DNA of 64,000 nucleotides, from positions 52,130,846-52,194,845 of the forward strand of contig OY979716.1 of NCBI GenBank assembly GCA_963855995.1, in the 5' to 3' direction. The notes beneath the pieces were generated by a model. The model did no database searches, was not told where the DNA came from, and saw only the letters and a list, made by a program, of their open reading frames with translations. This document shows positions 10,949 to 21,599 of this stretch, piece after piece. Both the position numbers and the translations under genes were made by a program. Positions within the stretch are counted from its first letter, which is position 1. Each line of letters begins with the position of its first letter. The DNA comes from Muricea muricata. Its lineage: Eukaryota; Cnidaria; Anthozoa; Malacalcyonacea; Plexauridae.

Positions 10949-11439
10949 GTAAGTTCGAATAAATTTTATTCTTAAGGTTTTGAACACCGATAAATTTAGT
11001 AAACCTAAGTTTAAGCTCTTAACAATATTTGCATATTTGTGCGAGATGAGGTCCAAAGGTCAATTATTTAGCGCATGCATTGATGCATAATTTCACAGTA
11101 GGATTATCAGATTTTAACTTTGCTCTCTGACGTTGTAACGTGTAAAGCGTTTACTATTAGACTACGGGTATATACATTTATCAATTTTAATAATTTACTT
11201 TGCAATTTATCACTTTAACCTTATGAGAAGAGTGAGTAAAATATAAATAAACGCATCAAATGGCTGAAGTTTAAGTATGCTGCATACAAAATACCTATTC
11301 TACTTGTAAGGACAGTAGGGTATAATCTGTATATAAGTTCAAAATGCTGAGAACTGACAAACATGATTATAGGTGCAAAAGACTTGAAGTGGCTGTACAC
11401 AACATTTATTAATCCCCAAATCTTTGGTTGTATTTTTAG

Positions 11440-12820
11440 ATCAGATGCAACTGGCAATTGCCTGTATAGCTCTGTTTCTTTGGCATTGACAGGTACCAAT
11501 GGCCTACTTAAATGTTTGAGAATTTTAACATCTATTGAACTTTTTTTAAATGCCAATTTTTATGCTCAACACCCTTATTTTCGTACTTTAGTAGAAGAGC
11601 AGACTGAGCACTTTGCAAATTCTGCCAAAAATCTTTTGCCTTTATCTGTATCAATGACATCTGTAGATACCAACTTAACTGATGATGCACTGGTTAAACA
11701 AGAAGCAATTTCTAATTGCCATGATAGCAGATGGTCATCATTTTTATGTATATTGGGTCTATCATCAGTGATAAAATGCAATATTTATACTTATTACCCT
11801 GGTTATGGTCAGCAGCGTTCAAAAGTACTATTTAATGCCATTATTAATCCTCGTGTACCAGAGATCTACACTGTTGAACCAATTTATATTTTGTTTTGTT
11901 ATGAAGGGTCTGTAAAGCCTGGGGAGGCCTTTAAACATAACCACTTTGTTTCTCCTTTGTTTCATACATCATCACAAAAGCGAAAATCAGTTGCAGCTAC
12001 AACAACTGCAAAAAAACAGAAGGTAATCACTGTTGCTATGCCATCTAACTCTAAGGTGATAAAAACTTTGGAAGGAAAGTCAAGGAATCTGCCTGATACT
12101 GGTATTAAAAATTTTTTTACTGTTTCAAAGAAGTCTGAAAGCAGCCAGTCTTCAAGTACCAGTAATACTGTTGCAGGGGTGGCCACTAGTAACTCTGTTC
12201 CAAGGGCAGCCACAAGTGATGCAAGGGTGGGATCCTCTACTAACTCTACTCTGCATGGCACTAATTTAGATAAACCTAGTGAACCTAGTTTTTTTTATAA
12301 ATTTGATGTTGCACACTATCGAGACATGGTTAAAGGTATGTCTGATTCTGAAGTTAATAATTTAATTCAAAATGTTATTAAACCAGACAAAAAATATGCA
12401 TTCCCCAAGACAAATGGCGGAGCTTTTAGGCATGAGTGGCTAGATATGTTTAAATGGCTATGTTATTCACCTTCTACTAATGGTGCTTTTTGTTTATCTT
12501 GTGTTCTATTTGGTGATAGATTTCCTGGCAAGGCTGGTAAGATTTCTAAACTGTTTTCTCAACCTTTATTGCACTGGAATAATGCAGTATTTACTTTTAA
12601 AAAACATTCAGGTCATGGGACTGGGGCTGAAATGGGATTACATGCTTCTACTTTTCCCATTCTTCAAGCATTGCTTTCTCAAATTCCTGGGGCAGCCCAG
12701 CCAATTGATGTAATTTTAGATGCCAAACTTCAAAAAGAGGTTGAGGATAACAGGGCAAAACTGTCATCTATTGTTGATACTGTTATTCTTTGTGGTCGTG
12801 GAGGTATGGCTTTATTATAA
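11440..12820 (+). CDS. OTU domain + TTF zinc finger protein (truncated hAT transposase)
   Basis: A single long exon. The OTU-like part runs from ATGNCLYSSVSLAL, with the cysteine position, to NHFVSPLFH, with the histidine position. A lysine/serine-rich linker with candidate nuclear localisation signals (AKKQKVIT) follows. The TTF-type zinc finger (FKWLCYSPSTNGAFCLSCVLFG) then runs into KLFSQPLLHWNNA and a basic stretch. The frame ends with SSIVDTVILCGRGGMALL; in full-length relatives VxxCGR is followed by QNxxLRGHRDD and the catalytic core. So the deletion breakpoint is at about 12801 and the stop is fortuitous. What remains (OTU plus DNA-binding finger) is open across ~460 residues without a stop and could still make a protein able to bind element ends. 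Confidence 0.8.
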
Positions 12821-13563
12821 GGCTATACGGTGGTATAGAATACTTCAAAATGCAGTAAAATCTCTACTCCCTACTTAAACGATACAATATATTTCGAGCA
12901 AAGGCTCTTCATCAGGAATGCGGAGATACTACTCCATAATTCATTTCATTGATTATGAAAACGAATCTTTATTAGTGCACTCCTTAATACGTTAATACGT
13001 CTTTACAAACTCAGTAATTAAGTTGGCCATAATGTAAATTTAGCAGGAAAAATACTAGAGGAAACGTGAATAATGACATTTCCATAGTTGACATGGTTAA
13101 TTAGGTTAGGACATAGGGGGCCCGGGGAGGGGGGTAAAGGGTTAGAATTGACTTGGGATGGTGTGAAAAATTTAAAACGGAGCAATTTCACATCCATGAA
13201 ATGTCCCATATTGTCACCCATTTCTAACCAAACTCCTTTTGGTCTTGCAAAAGGTGTGAAGGCGGGCTTCTGGCGCCTAAAAACCAGATTTTGTGCTCGT
13301 ATTAGGCCTTTTTAATTAAAGGGCTGTCCATGTCGGATCACAGTTAAGTGTTTCCTAGGCATGCTGATAAGCCCTGACATAGGGTGAAACAGTCTTTTAC
13401 ATGTCGGACATTGTTTAGTTACATTTTAAGCATCTTTAGTTTTATTCTATAACGTATACGTCTACGAAAAATGTATATCATGTCAGTGATGACGTCACGT
13501 GTTACGTCATCAATGACATCTAGAATTTTGACTAACGTACGAAAAATCCTAGATCCGCCCCTG

Positions 13564-13571
13564 GTATACCT
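13564..13571. repeat. 8-bp target site duplication, right copy (GTATACCT)
   Basis: Exact repeat of 10134-10141, directly after the terminal CCCCTG of the hAT element. Confidence 0.95.
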
Positions 13572-13911
13572 ATCACCTCTAGAAGAGTCAGCATTGCTGG
13601 AAAAATGGTGGGACAAACTGAACAAATCTAATCGGGGGGAGGGGAGTATTTAAAGTGCTTATAAACTCAAAATGGGTTATTGGTGATTCAGACAGAGCTA
13701 AAAAAGTTAGTTAGTAAGTTATCATTTAGTTTTTTCGTAAAGCGTTTAGTTACGGAGATAACCGGGCTCAAAGAAGCCAGCTCGTTGAAAAAGTGCGCAC
13801 CTGTGGGAGACTGGATCCCAGGATCATGTTTACGTAGACTTGATATACAATTACATAGTAATTTTAGTCTCGAAGCTCAAAGATCAGCTATTTTTGCGTA
13901 AAAAAGTTGGA

Positions 13912-14174
13912 ATGTCTAGCTCAAATTCATTCTCAAGTACACATAGCAAGGCTTCTACGAGCACGCCTCTTGAAAAATTTAATTGAAAAATCACACGATG
14001 AAGGCACTCAAGGTAGCCATGATGGGCATGGCGAAAACTATTACATGGATGCTTACCCAGATGAGCCAATTGCTGACGAAAATTGGCTTCAAGAGTATTA
14101 CCGGAGGCAGGAGAGGAAGCTGAAAAAGTTAAAGAATTACAACTTTGATGGAATGAGAGTAAACCTGTAACATC
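13912..14174 (+). pseudogene. P2X7-tail (P2RX7_C) gene copy 1, exon 1
   Basis: N-terminal exon of a stand-alone protein related to the cytosolic tail of vertebrate P2X7. It begins ATG TCT AGC (MSSSNSF), like MSNSSSF in the copy at 59897. The acidic linker ends in DEPIADENWLQEYYRRQE, matching DEPIADKVWLAEYNRRQE there. Two single-base shifts break the frame: one between about 13960 and 13990 and one near 14153, where a lost A before ATGAGAG hides the expected end PVTSW. With that base the exon would run to donor TCATG/GTAATT at 14175 and join W-C-T-C-G-N-C in exon 2. These lesions make this copy a likely pseudogene. Confidence 0.7.
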
Positions 14175-14368
14175 ATGGTAATTTTCGTACAATTTTCATT
14201 TTTTGCCATGCACGTCACTTGGTATGTGTTTTACATAATATGCGCAAATTAAATTTTCGGCAAACTGAGAGTTGCCTTATTAATTAAAGAGCATTGTCAT
14301 TTACATTTCATAATTACAGTACAGTGGGTTTATTTAAAATCATTCTACCATCAATATTCGTTCCATAG

Positions 14369-14617
14369 GTGCACTTGTGGCAATTGTAGCACTGGATTGT
14401 TGCAAAATGCCAAAGAATGCTGTTGTTGCCTGGAGATTGAAAATTGCTTACAATTCATTGAAGTTTATTGTAAAGATGGTAAAGGAGCACTGAAATTTAT
14501 AACAGATCACCCCGGTTTTCCAGCTGTTTGCCTCAACGAGTGGTCGTTAGAGATTGTGGCTGATAGTTATAAAACTCGAGATGGTCGACGTTACAGACAG
14601 AGTGGTTCAAAAGAAAG
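14369..14617 (+). pseudogene. P2X7-tail domain copy 1, exon 2 (zinc cysteine cluster)
   Basis: Opens after TTCCATAG with G-TGC, completing W-C-T-C-G-N-C, the hallmark start of the P2X7 intracellular domain. LLQNAKECCCCLEIENC and WSLEIVADSYKTRDGRRY follow. In rat P2X7 this cytosolic 'ballast' holds a two-zinc cluster and binds a guanine nucleotide; the cysteines here are in the same order. It ends at donor GAAAG/GTAGAC, phase 2, and splices correctly into exon 3. There is no transmembrane segment or ATP-binding ectodomain anywhere nearby, so this is the tail alone, not a channel. Confidence 0.8.
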
Positions 14618-14691
14618 GTAGACTTATTACCATTCATTTTAGCTGAAGATGTAACTATTACATAACCTTGATATGTATTTTTCCAATATAG

Positions 14692-14863
14692 GTTTCTTCG
14701 AGGTGTTGCATATAGACAGTTCACACGAATGGTACATGGTCGGTTAAGGGATAAAAGAATACCATTGCCTTCTTGTGCATATACTGCTATTCGTTCCACT
14801 TTTAAGCTTGATCATGCATTTACTGGCTATGATGATATTGGAACAGATGACGAGAGTCAATAA
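14692..14863 (+). pseudogene. P2X7-tail domain copy 1, exon 3
   Basis: From acceptor CCAATATAG, reading (R)FLRGVAYRQFTRMVHGRL, then RIPLPSCAYTAIRSTF, FTGYDDIGTDDE and stop TAA. This is the family's C-terminal block: LRxxAYRxF, hydrophobic-G, PSCxxxxIRxxF, YxGF/Y. Phase and sequence fit exon 2 exactly. It ends naturally 56 codons in. The three exons together give a protein of about 220 residues, were exon 1 in frame. Confidence 0.8.
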
Positions 14864-15735
14864 TTATCTTTGAATGGGTACAGACATGTTTTTAATATGC
14901 TAGCTCACTATTGGAAGTTCAAAGACTTAAGTATCTGAAGTATATAAAATCTTTTAACAGCTACAATAATTTCTGTTAATTATGTCTCTACACAATTGCA
15001 AATAAATGTTACATGTGCTCTGAGAAATAGCATCTTGCATAAAAATGAACAAACTTGTTTGACAATATTTTCTAGTTATACTACATGAAAATTAATTTTT
15101 CACCTTGAATGAATTTGAATTTTATCATCATCCCCCTGCCCTCCCCCTACTAATTATTGATTCTATCGGCCACTCAAGAATCTTGAGCATCTCAAAATAC
15201 TGGGTCAAACAGTGTTATTATTAAGTTCTTCGTAAGTTTGCACGGTGAGCATCAATATCAGTTATTATTACCTAAAGTTTGTTTTCATAACCCAGCTTGA
15301 CAAGATGCTATATCTTGGGAGTATATTTTCCATTGACTGGCAGGTTTTTACATTCAGAGACATCTGTGTTAGATTAATATGTGCATAATATATTATTATT
15401 TCATTAAAGGACTACTGGCATTGTGTTCTCAATTTGCTTATGGCAGCCATTTTATCTGGGACACCAAGATAAAAACTTTTTATAATCCATCTAATAACAA
15501 ATCAATTTATTTGCAAATCTTTGCTTATTTAACCTGATTGTTACTGGTATGGAAGCAAACAAAGACTTTTTGATATTATTTTTAATTTTTGACAAAATTT
15601 AACAAAATGTAAACAATAACAAAAGCCTGCAATACTATGGTGTGACAGTAATCCTTTAAACAAGAAAAATATTTTTGGTAATGGCAAACAAGTGCTTCTG
15701 TAATATATACATTCCAAATGCAATGCAGTGCAACT
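14864..15735. other. Intergenic part of Kolobok copy 1
   Basis: Between two convergent gene ends. No open frame with a domain; probably 3' untranslated sequence and deletion-joined transposase introns. Confidence 0.5.
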
Positions 15736-15857
15736 TTAGTTTGCTTTATTTCTTGGACAAGAAGCTACATTTTTGTGGCCTTTCATAGGCTGCTTGCACA
15801 TCTTGCATTTTGGTGCATTTCTTTTTGGTTTGGTGCTGGTAGTTGATGCGGTTGGAA
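15736..15857 (-). pseudogene. Last exon of Kolobok transposase (C-terminal zinc knuckle), remnant
   Basis: Minus-strand exon after acceptor TTTTACACAG, encoding KPKRNAPKCKMCKQPMKGH then KNVASCPRNK and stop. The C-x2-C-...-H-x5-C pattern is a small zinc knuckle. The same tail closes the transposase genes of the other two Kolobok elements here: CKAPMKGHPRGHCP at 29.2 kb and KCTLCKQPMTRHKNVTNCP at 61.8 kb. No other transposase exon survives in this element, so the exon identifies what was deleted. Confidence 0.75.
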
Positions 15858-16379
15858 CTGTGTAAAATAACATATGAAGCATCAGTACTGGGTATGATAC
15901 TCGAAACATTCTGGCATAAAGTGTTTTGAGCAAACAACAGACGAACGTGTTGGCGTCCATTTATCTCGCCTCCGTCAAACGAAGTCCATCCATTTCTTCC
16001 TTCGTTTTACTGCTTCGGATGAGCTTTAATCCCAAAATGGTATCTGGTACAAGAATATATCATTTTCCTTGTCTGTAGTATTAGAACACCCATAAACAAT
16101 GCATCTTTCAGGCATTTTTCCACAAAAAACTACGGTGACACATGTATTCGCAATAGAACGCGCCTAGTGACTGTGAAAATTGGTTCTTGGGACCCAGGCC
16201 TCTAAGCATAAAATTTGGATGCGCACTTTTTTTTCCAAATGTGGCCAAACTAGCACGTTTGACTGCATTTATCTTCACAACTAAACGCTCAACAAAAAAC
16301 TAAATTATAACTTACCAACTAACTTTTTGAGCTCTATTTGGATCACCAAAAAACCATTTTGGGTTTATAAGCACTTTAA

Positions 16380-17249
16380 CATATTCAATACATGTCATTA
16401 ATGCTGATATAAGTCATGAAATTAGTTGATATTCAATATTCATGTGATCACGTTGGCATGTGAATAAACAATGGAGGTGGGGGTGAAATCAAAGGCAGTT
16501 GAAGAATGTACACCCCTGTATGTTTATGTACTGTTGTCAGGCTGCATGCATAGCTTTAGTTTGTTAATTTTGTCATAATATATTCAGAGTTTCCGATTAT
16601 TAATTTCTGTGGAAATAAATTTTTTAAGGCTTGTGAACATCAGTACAAATTCTAATTCTTTTTGTAAGAAATTTATTTGTATATATATACACACAAAAAT
16701 CAGTGACCTTCCCAGTGGAAGTATAGACATAAATTAACAAATAATGATTGCCCCAATTAATGACCAAAAATGCCATATCATTCATGAAACTGGAAGATTT
16801 CCCCAGGCCCTTTCTCACAAATTATTAGCCATTCACTAAACAAAAAATAAAAACAATGATGTTCAATAATTTCTTTAGCTTGAAGGGTTATGTGTCTTAG
16901 TTCGAGTGGAAATCACACACATTGCCGTTCAGAAAGTAGGTGTATTTTATGTACTGCTTGATTAATTTTATAGCGAGTCAAAATGCCATATAATTCTTTA
17001 TAAATTTAACGACTCAATAAAGATGCAGAAAATGCAAATGACTTACCGTCATTGTACAAGGTGTTCCTACGTTCCAAAATGCAATAATTGGCAAGTACTA
17101 GCCGCTTAAAACTTCTATAAACACTTTTACCACAGCTGTATATATTTACACAACTCAATGGCTTACAACCTTACAACAAACGATATTGGCACCAAATTAA
17201 ACAAGATTATAATATTCCTTAGTGTGAGCTCAAAAATTCCTCATTAATA
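16380..17249. other. Non-coding interval
   Basis: AT-rich, no supported coding frame or repeat structure seen. Confidence 0.5.
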
Positions 17250-17455
17250 AGACCACATTCACACGTGACTGGATCCGTATGGTCACCATATCAATTTGAA
17301 AAGTCTCAAGACGAGAATGACTCTTAAATTTGTGGTAATATTACAGAACAGAATTAAACTGTATCAGAGGAAAAGATGTAAGAGTAAATATGACCGTAAA
17401 CTGACCAAACTAGATGTCGAGACCACACGGATCCGGTCCCATGTGAACAGGGTCT
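17250..17455. mobile_element. Short MITE with ~34-bp inverted ends
   Basis: Left end AGACCACATTCACACGTGAC and right end (reverse complement) AGACCCTGTTCACATGGGAC. Both continue with (T/C)GGATCCGT(A/G)TGGTC. The 206-bp length and lack of coding are typical of a MITE. Target duplication not resolved; superfamily unknown. Confidence 0.75.
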
Positions 17456-17461
17456 AAAAGT

Positions 17462-17513
17462 ACCATATAACTACCATATTATACTACCATATTATACTAC
17501 CATATATAAGCAA
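17462..17513. repeat. Short tandem repeat of ACTACCATATTAT
   Basis: Three to four imperfect copies of TACTACCATATTATAC between 17462 and 17513. Confidence 0.7.
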
Positions 17514-17610
17514 TATAAGGCATTAATAGGCCCTGTGATCATACAAGCCTTAATTGTTCCTTCTTTTACAAAAGCATCTCTTGCGTTAATGTTTTACCTA
17601 AAATATGAAA

Positions 17611-18063
17611 ACGACCACACCCATGTGAATTTAGACAAATTCTACAACATGCATCAAGTTATCACTATTGATTTACGATGCTGATCGTCATTATGGTACT
17701 TTTTCACACAAAATATGAATTTTTTATAAATATGTCAACTGAACGACCACGCCCATGTAAATTTGGACATATTCAACGAGATGCACCACGTTATCACTAT
17801 TGATTTACTACGCTCATCGTCATTGTGGTACTTTTTTACACAAAAAATGAATTTTTAATAAATAAGGCAACTGAACGACCACACCCATGTAAATTTGGAC
17901 ATATTATACGGCATACACCATGTTGTCACTACTGATTTACCATGCTCATTGTCATTGTGTACTTTTTCAAACAAAATATGAGTTTTTAATATATATGCCA
18001 ACTGAACGACCACACCCCATGTAAATTTGGACATATTCTACAATATGGACCATGTTATCACTA
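17611..18063. repeat. 132-bp tandem repeat, about 3.4 copies
   Basis: ACGACCAC(A/G)CCCATGTAAATTTGG recurs at 17611, 17743, 17875 and 18006 (spacing 132, 132, 131). Each is followed by TTATCACTATTGATTTAC, TCGTCATTGTGGTAC and ATGAATTTTTAATAAAT. Copies differ by several substitutions, so the array is old. No coding. Confidence 0.9.
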
Positions 18064-18789
18064 AGAGAGAGTATGTGTAAAATAGGTTAATTGCATTTTA
18101 CAGAAGTAATTCAATTGTATGGGAGATAATATATCTACAGCATATACAATATGTATAAAAAAGGTAATCGAAATTTGCACTGTTCTACCACACTCAATAT
18201 TTCATTTACAGAAATAATTCTTCCACAGAAGGTAAGGCCAGGCTTTTAGCATTTGAATGTCATCGTTGTCATGTAATTTGAGGGGGAAATGAGGAAGTCA
18301 TTAAGCATTATTATTGTAGCGCATAAGAAGGGAAAATCGTATTTAGTAATAAAAATTTCAAATTGGATAGTTTTCACGAAGATTTTCAATCAATTCTCAA
18401 TGGCAGCTAGCGATTTCGACGGCAATGTTCGTTTGACACGTATTTGGTCATTTTTTTACAAATATTAAAACACAAGAAAAATTATAATACTGGGTAAATA
18501 AAATGGATGACGAGGAGCAGTTTCCGAGTAAATTTTGTCAATCATAAAAACACCACAGATGAAAATGACTTTTTTGGAACATGCCATTAATTACCCATAT
18601 AATAGACAGTTTATTGACCCCTTGTTTGCTCTCTCCATACTAAAGCAGGTAAATGACCTTCAATGAGCCAGTAGATAGGGAAATAACAATCGAAAACTAG
18701 CAGCTAAACAGAAAAATTGCGCAGTCTCCACCTTGGATAATCGGTGTTTAAAGTTTTAGACAGTAATAGGTATGAGAGGTGCTGGCAAA
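18064..18789. other. Non-coding interval
   Basis: No supported gene or repeat. Confidence 0.45.
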
Positions 18790-19500
18790 AATGCAAACAA
18801 CTCTATAGACAACTGGCCAACTTCCCGAACGTTTACCTCTGATGGCATTTTTTGTGACAGACTGCTAACAAGCATTTTCTGTGAGTACATGCATTGATAA
18901 AGAAGACTGTGTTTGTTGGCAACTCTGATTTGATTTTAAAACTGAAAATTTAAAAATTTCAAGATATTTCCTATGAAAATTACTATCCTAGAACAAATGA
19001 AAAATTTCAAGTTCACTTTTCACAAAAATGAATTACACCATTAGAAAGATCGCAAAAAAGATATATAAGTTGTCTCAATGAGTAATGGAAATTTTCAAGT
19101 CGGTTTTGAGTTATAGGAGCTCAAAGTTGGCAAAATAGTAACATTTTGCATAAATTAACGTATTCTCTTCATTTTTGAACGTTAAAAACTCAGAATTGGC
19201 TACGAAATTCTTACCACTCATCCAGAGGGCTTACATCTACTTTTTGCAATCTTTCTAATGGTGTAATTCATTTTTGTGAAAAGTGAACTTGAAATTTTTC
19301 GTTTTTCCCAAGATAGTAACTTTCATAGGAAATATCTTTAAAATTCTCAAATTTTCAGTTAGAAAACTAAATTAGTGTTGCCAACAGGCATAGCCTTCTT
19401 TATTAATGCATATACTTGAATAAAATTTCAGTTGTCAGTTTGTTACAAAAATTGCCATCAAACAAATTTTAGTGTACATTTTCAGCCTTTGGCCAGTCGT
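18790..19500. mobile_element. Large foldback (imperfect palindrome), centre near 19150
   Basis: Arms of roughly 250-300 bp. Best-conserved part: 19018-19058 (TTTCACAAAAATGAATTACA...) is the reverse complement of 19241-19281 with one mismatch over 41 bases. Other paired blocks are TTCCTATGAAA / TTTCATAGGAA, GTTGGCAAC / GTTGCCAAC and GATGGCATTTTTTGTGACA / TTACAAAAATTGCCATC. No coding. Likely a non-autonomous foldback transposon. Confidence 0.75.
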
Positions 19501-19586
19501 CTACTAGTTACAAAATGCTGACTGTTATCGAAAGACTTTTGTGCTAAGCAGCCAATTTCACTGAATTACAACTTTGTGCAATGTCG

Positions 19587-20745
19587 TTAGGCCACCCCGT
19601 TTTTTGGCTTTCACATAAAGCGTCACATCTAACCCAAAATAGAACCAGTTACAATGAAATTTTTACATGTGATAGAGCAAAACGATATCTCTAACTTGCT
19701 TACAACAATGTTACTTAAAAAATGGATATTGCATACCCAAAGTTCAGTTATAACTAGTGTTAGCCAGTGTTAGCCAGTAACAAAGTACGACTTTTGGTTA
19801 ACATTTACTTTTTTACTTCGTTACTTTTGTGATTAATACTTTGGCGAAGTAAAAAAGTTTAAGTTATTCTCAAAGTCAGCGATCAGGAGACTAGTGAGAA
19901 TGGGCTTGGCAGAGCTGTTACCTCTGGTTTACTACCGCCGACATATAAACATCTATTGAATTCCATTTCAGTAGTGTGAAGTAGAAATCACACAAACAAC
20001 CCCAAACAAATCTCACACGTCTTATTTAACATTTAGCACAGTATTTTATGAAATTTATGTTAAAATTACGAAGCGTTCTCACAAGCCGCAAGTCACATTG
20101 CTCGTTTTCTTGTCCTTCGCAACGGTCTCTAGGGGGCATGCTGTGGGCCTGTGTTCGGCTCAGTAGTACTTTTACAGTTTTACTTAAGTAAAATTCTCAG
20201 GCAACAGTTTTCCTTTAACTTACAATTTCTGACAATACTTTTTACTTAAGTAAAAATCTTAGTACTTTAACTTGAGCACTTTTTACTTTTACTTAAGTAA
20301 AAATTTTGAGTACTTTGCTGAACACTGGTTATAACCGAAATAGTGGTTTACTATTATTTTTTGAGAAATCATCATTATATCCAAGTACAACTTTTGAATA
20401 ATTAATCTTTTTTAAAGTAATACTATATTAAAGTGACTAAATTATTTTAGAAGCGTTGATAACTTTGGAGCAACATATGCAGTTTTCTTTTAAACCTGAT
20501 TGAATAGTGATCAAATTTAAAACCACGTTTCACACCAAAGACTTTTGTCATTTCTGTAACACTGTAAACACAAGTACTTCAAATAATAGCTGAACTTCCG
20601 GTTTGCATTATCAATTTCCAATTTTTAAAAGTAAGAAGTGACAGATAATGTTTAGCTCTACCACATGTAAAACTTTTGTTGAAATTGGATCTATTTTGAA
20701 TTAGATGTCAGCTTTCATGTGAGAAGCAGAAAGAGAGTGACCTAA
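19587..20745. mobile_element. Inverted-repeat element hosting a nested hAT MITE
   Basis: Left end TTAGGCCACCCCGTTTTTTG, right end (reverse complement) TTAGGTCACTCTCTTTCTGC. Both continue with TTCACAT(A/G)AAGC, ACATCTAA, AAAATAGA(A/T)CCA and TTTTACATGTG over ~110 bp. No coding. It is interrupted by the 19755-20327 insertion. Confidence 0.7.
19755..20327. mobile_element. Non-autonomous hAT MITE with 8-bp duplication GTTATAAC
   Basis: GTTATAAC occurs at 19747-19754 and 20328-20335. Ends: left TAGTGTTAGCCAGTG, right (reverse complement) CAGTGTTCAGCAAAGTACTC. Interior is rich in TTTTTACTTAAGTAAAA palindromes. The exact 8-bp duplication identifies hAT. 573 bp, no coding. It lies inside the 19587-20745 element and is therefore younger. 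Confidence 0.88.
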
Positions 20746-20905
20746 AACTTTTTCACAGTACTGTATATTTTCCACACCATTCACTGCGAAAAATACAACA
20801 TATCTAGACAAGCAATGTTTCAAACTGTTCGTTTATCACTTGTTTAAATAAATCTGTGTGTTTCTAAGCAGGAAACGATGCTGTTGTGAAATTCCATTGA
20901 GATAT

Positions 20906-21590
20906 TTACCACAGCACTCTCTTCCAACGGAATTTTTTTTGTGGGGGAAAGAGATAGCTAGCTTGGTCGTTTTCATCACTTTTCACTATGTTGGTAGCCC
21001 GGATCGTTGCTTTTTCTTTTGACACAAGTAACCTATATTCGTGTTCCTTATTAGTTCCACCAAGCCAATACCCAGAAATCACAGAGTCAGCCTGCAGGAT
21101 ACCAAATTGAGAAAGCTGTAATGGGTAATAAAATAGCCAGTAAGGGTCATCAGTATCCGTATAAACAGGAAATATATATCCTTCATGTTTGTGCACACTT
21201 CATAGTTGGATGCAAGCAAATTAAATGTGTCTTGGAAAAAATACTTCTTCCCCACTCCTTCCAAAATTTGAAACTGAGAATCTGTAAGATTCAAATCCGC
21301 CACTTCCAAATCTTCTTCCTGAATTATGTATTTTTCAGTTAAGGTTTCCTCCATCTTACCCACGTCCACAATCTTCTATAGCACACTGCAAAGAGATTCA
21401 AAGTTCTCACTGCATAACTGAAAAAAATATCGTCTTTTTGTTCCATAATTGCCTTGATTTGATCCACACCATAACTGTGTGGCTTTTTAAATGGTATATT
21501 GGTGGGCATGCCAGTGACAGTAAACCTGCCGTTTTGGTATGGTACTTTAGAGCCAGGCTTCCCACATGCATCATCTGCAGAAAATTAGGG
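20906..21590 (-). pseudogene. Unrecognised protein-coding fragment, frameshifted
   Basis: Minus-strand coding-like sequence in at least three open stretches. An exon opens after TTTTCTGCAG near 21581 and reads DACGKPGSKVPYQNGRFTV, TGMPTNIPFKKPHSYGVDQI. A second piece (21369-21190) contains LNLTDSQFQILEGVGKKYFF. A third (21196-20906) contains GYIFPVYTDTDDPYWLFYYP and ISGYWLGGTNKEHEYRLL, ending at a stop. The second and third join by a one-base shift at about 21190 (NYEV to HKHEGY). The composition is that of a soluble globular protein and no transposon motif is seen, so it may be a decayed host gene or unknown element protein. Confidence 0.4.
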
Positions 21591-21599
21591 TTTTAAACA

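Larger units (their letters stand above)
10142..13563. mobile_element. hAT element with OTU domain, deleted for the catalytic core
   Basis: Complete insertion bounded by the inverted termini CAGGGGCAGATCTAGG (left) and CAGGGGCGGATCTAGG (reverse complement of the right end), 15 of 16 matching, and a perfect 8-bp duplication GTATACCT. The 8-bp duplication and CAGGG ends identify the hAT superfamily. Subterminal repeats of the form TTTTGACTAA(C/T) occur at about 10440-10500 and 13526-13535, and GACTAACGTA sits near both ends. It carries a two-exon gene (10719-10948 and 11440-12820) that ends where the hAT core should begin. The ~740 bp after 12820 holds no transposase sequence. It is therefore non-autonomous, needing a relative such as the 0.8-5.7 kb gene for movement. 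Confidence 0.93.
13654..16375. mobile_element. Kolobok-type element, transposase-deleted, carrying a P2X7-tail gene (copy 1)
   Basis: Flanked by TTAA at 13650-13653 and 16376-16379. The ends are long inverted repeats: left AGTGCTTATAAACTCAAAAT, right (reverse complement) AGTGCTTATAAACCCAAAAT. Similarity continues through TTAGTTxGTAAGTTAT, TTTAGTTTTTT and GCGTTTAGTT for well over 100 bp. TTAA target duplication fits Kolobok (piggyBac also uses TTAA, but its ends and proteins differ). Inside are a plus-strand three-exon P2X7-tail gene (13912-14863) and, convergent on the minus strand, only the last zinc-knuckle exon of the transposase (15736-15857). THAP and DDE exons are missing, so this is an internal-deletion derivative. 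Confidence 0.88.

Noticed and set aside
12880..12960. Possible 3' end of a Penelope-like or LINE element (TTTCGAGCAAAGGCTCTTCATCAGG)
   Set aside because: Resembles conserved 3' tails of such elements, but no coding sequence accompanies it; too short to call.
13088..13315. Glycine-rich 75-residue frame inside the hAT element
   Set aside because: No domain, lies in the non-coding right part of a deleted element, overlapped by an equal frame on the other strand.
13654..14863. A P2X receptor channel gene
   Set aside because: Only the cytosolic tail domain is present; no transmembrane helices or ATP-binding ectodomain in any copy.
17611..18063. Repeat-spacer look of the 132-bp array
   Set aside because: Whole units are repeated and diverge together; a tandem repeat, not CRISPR.
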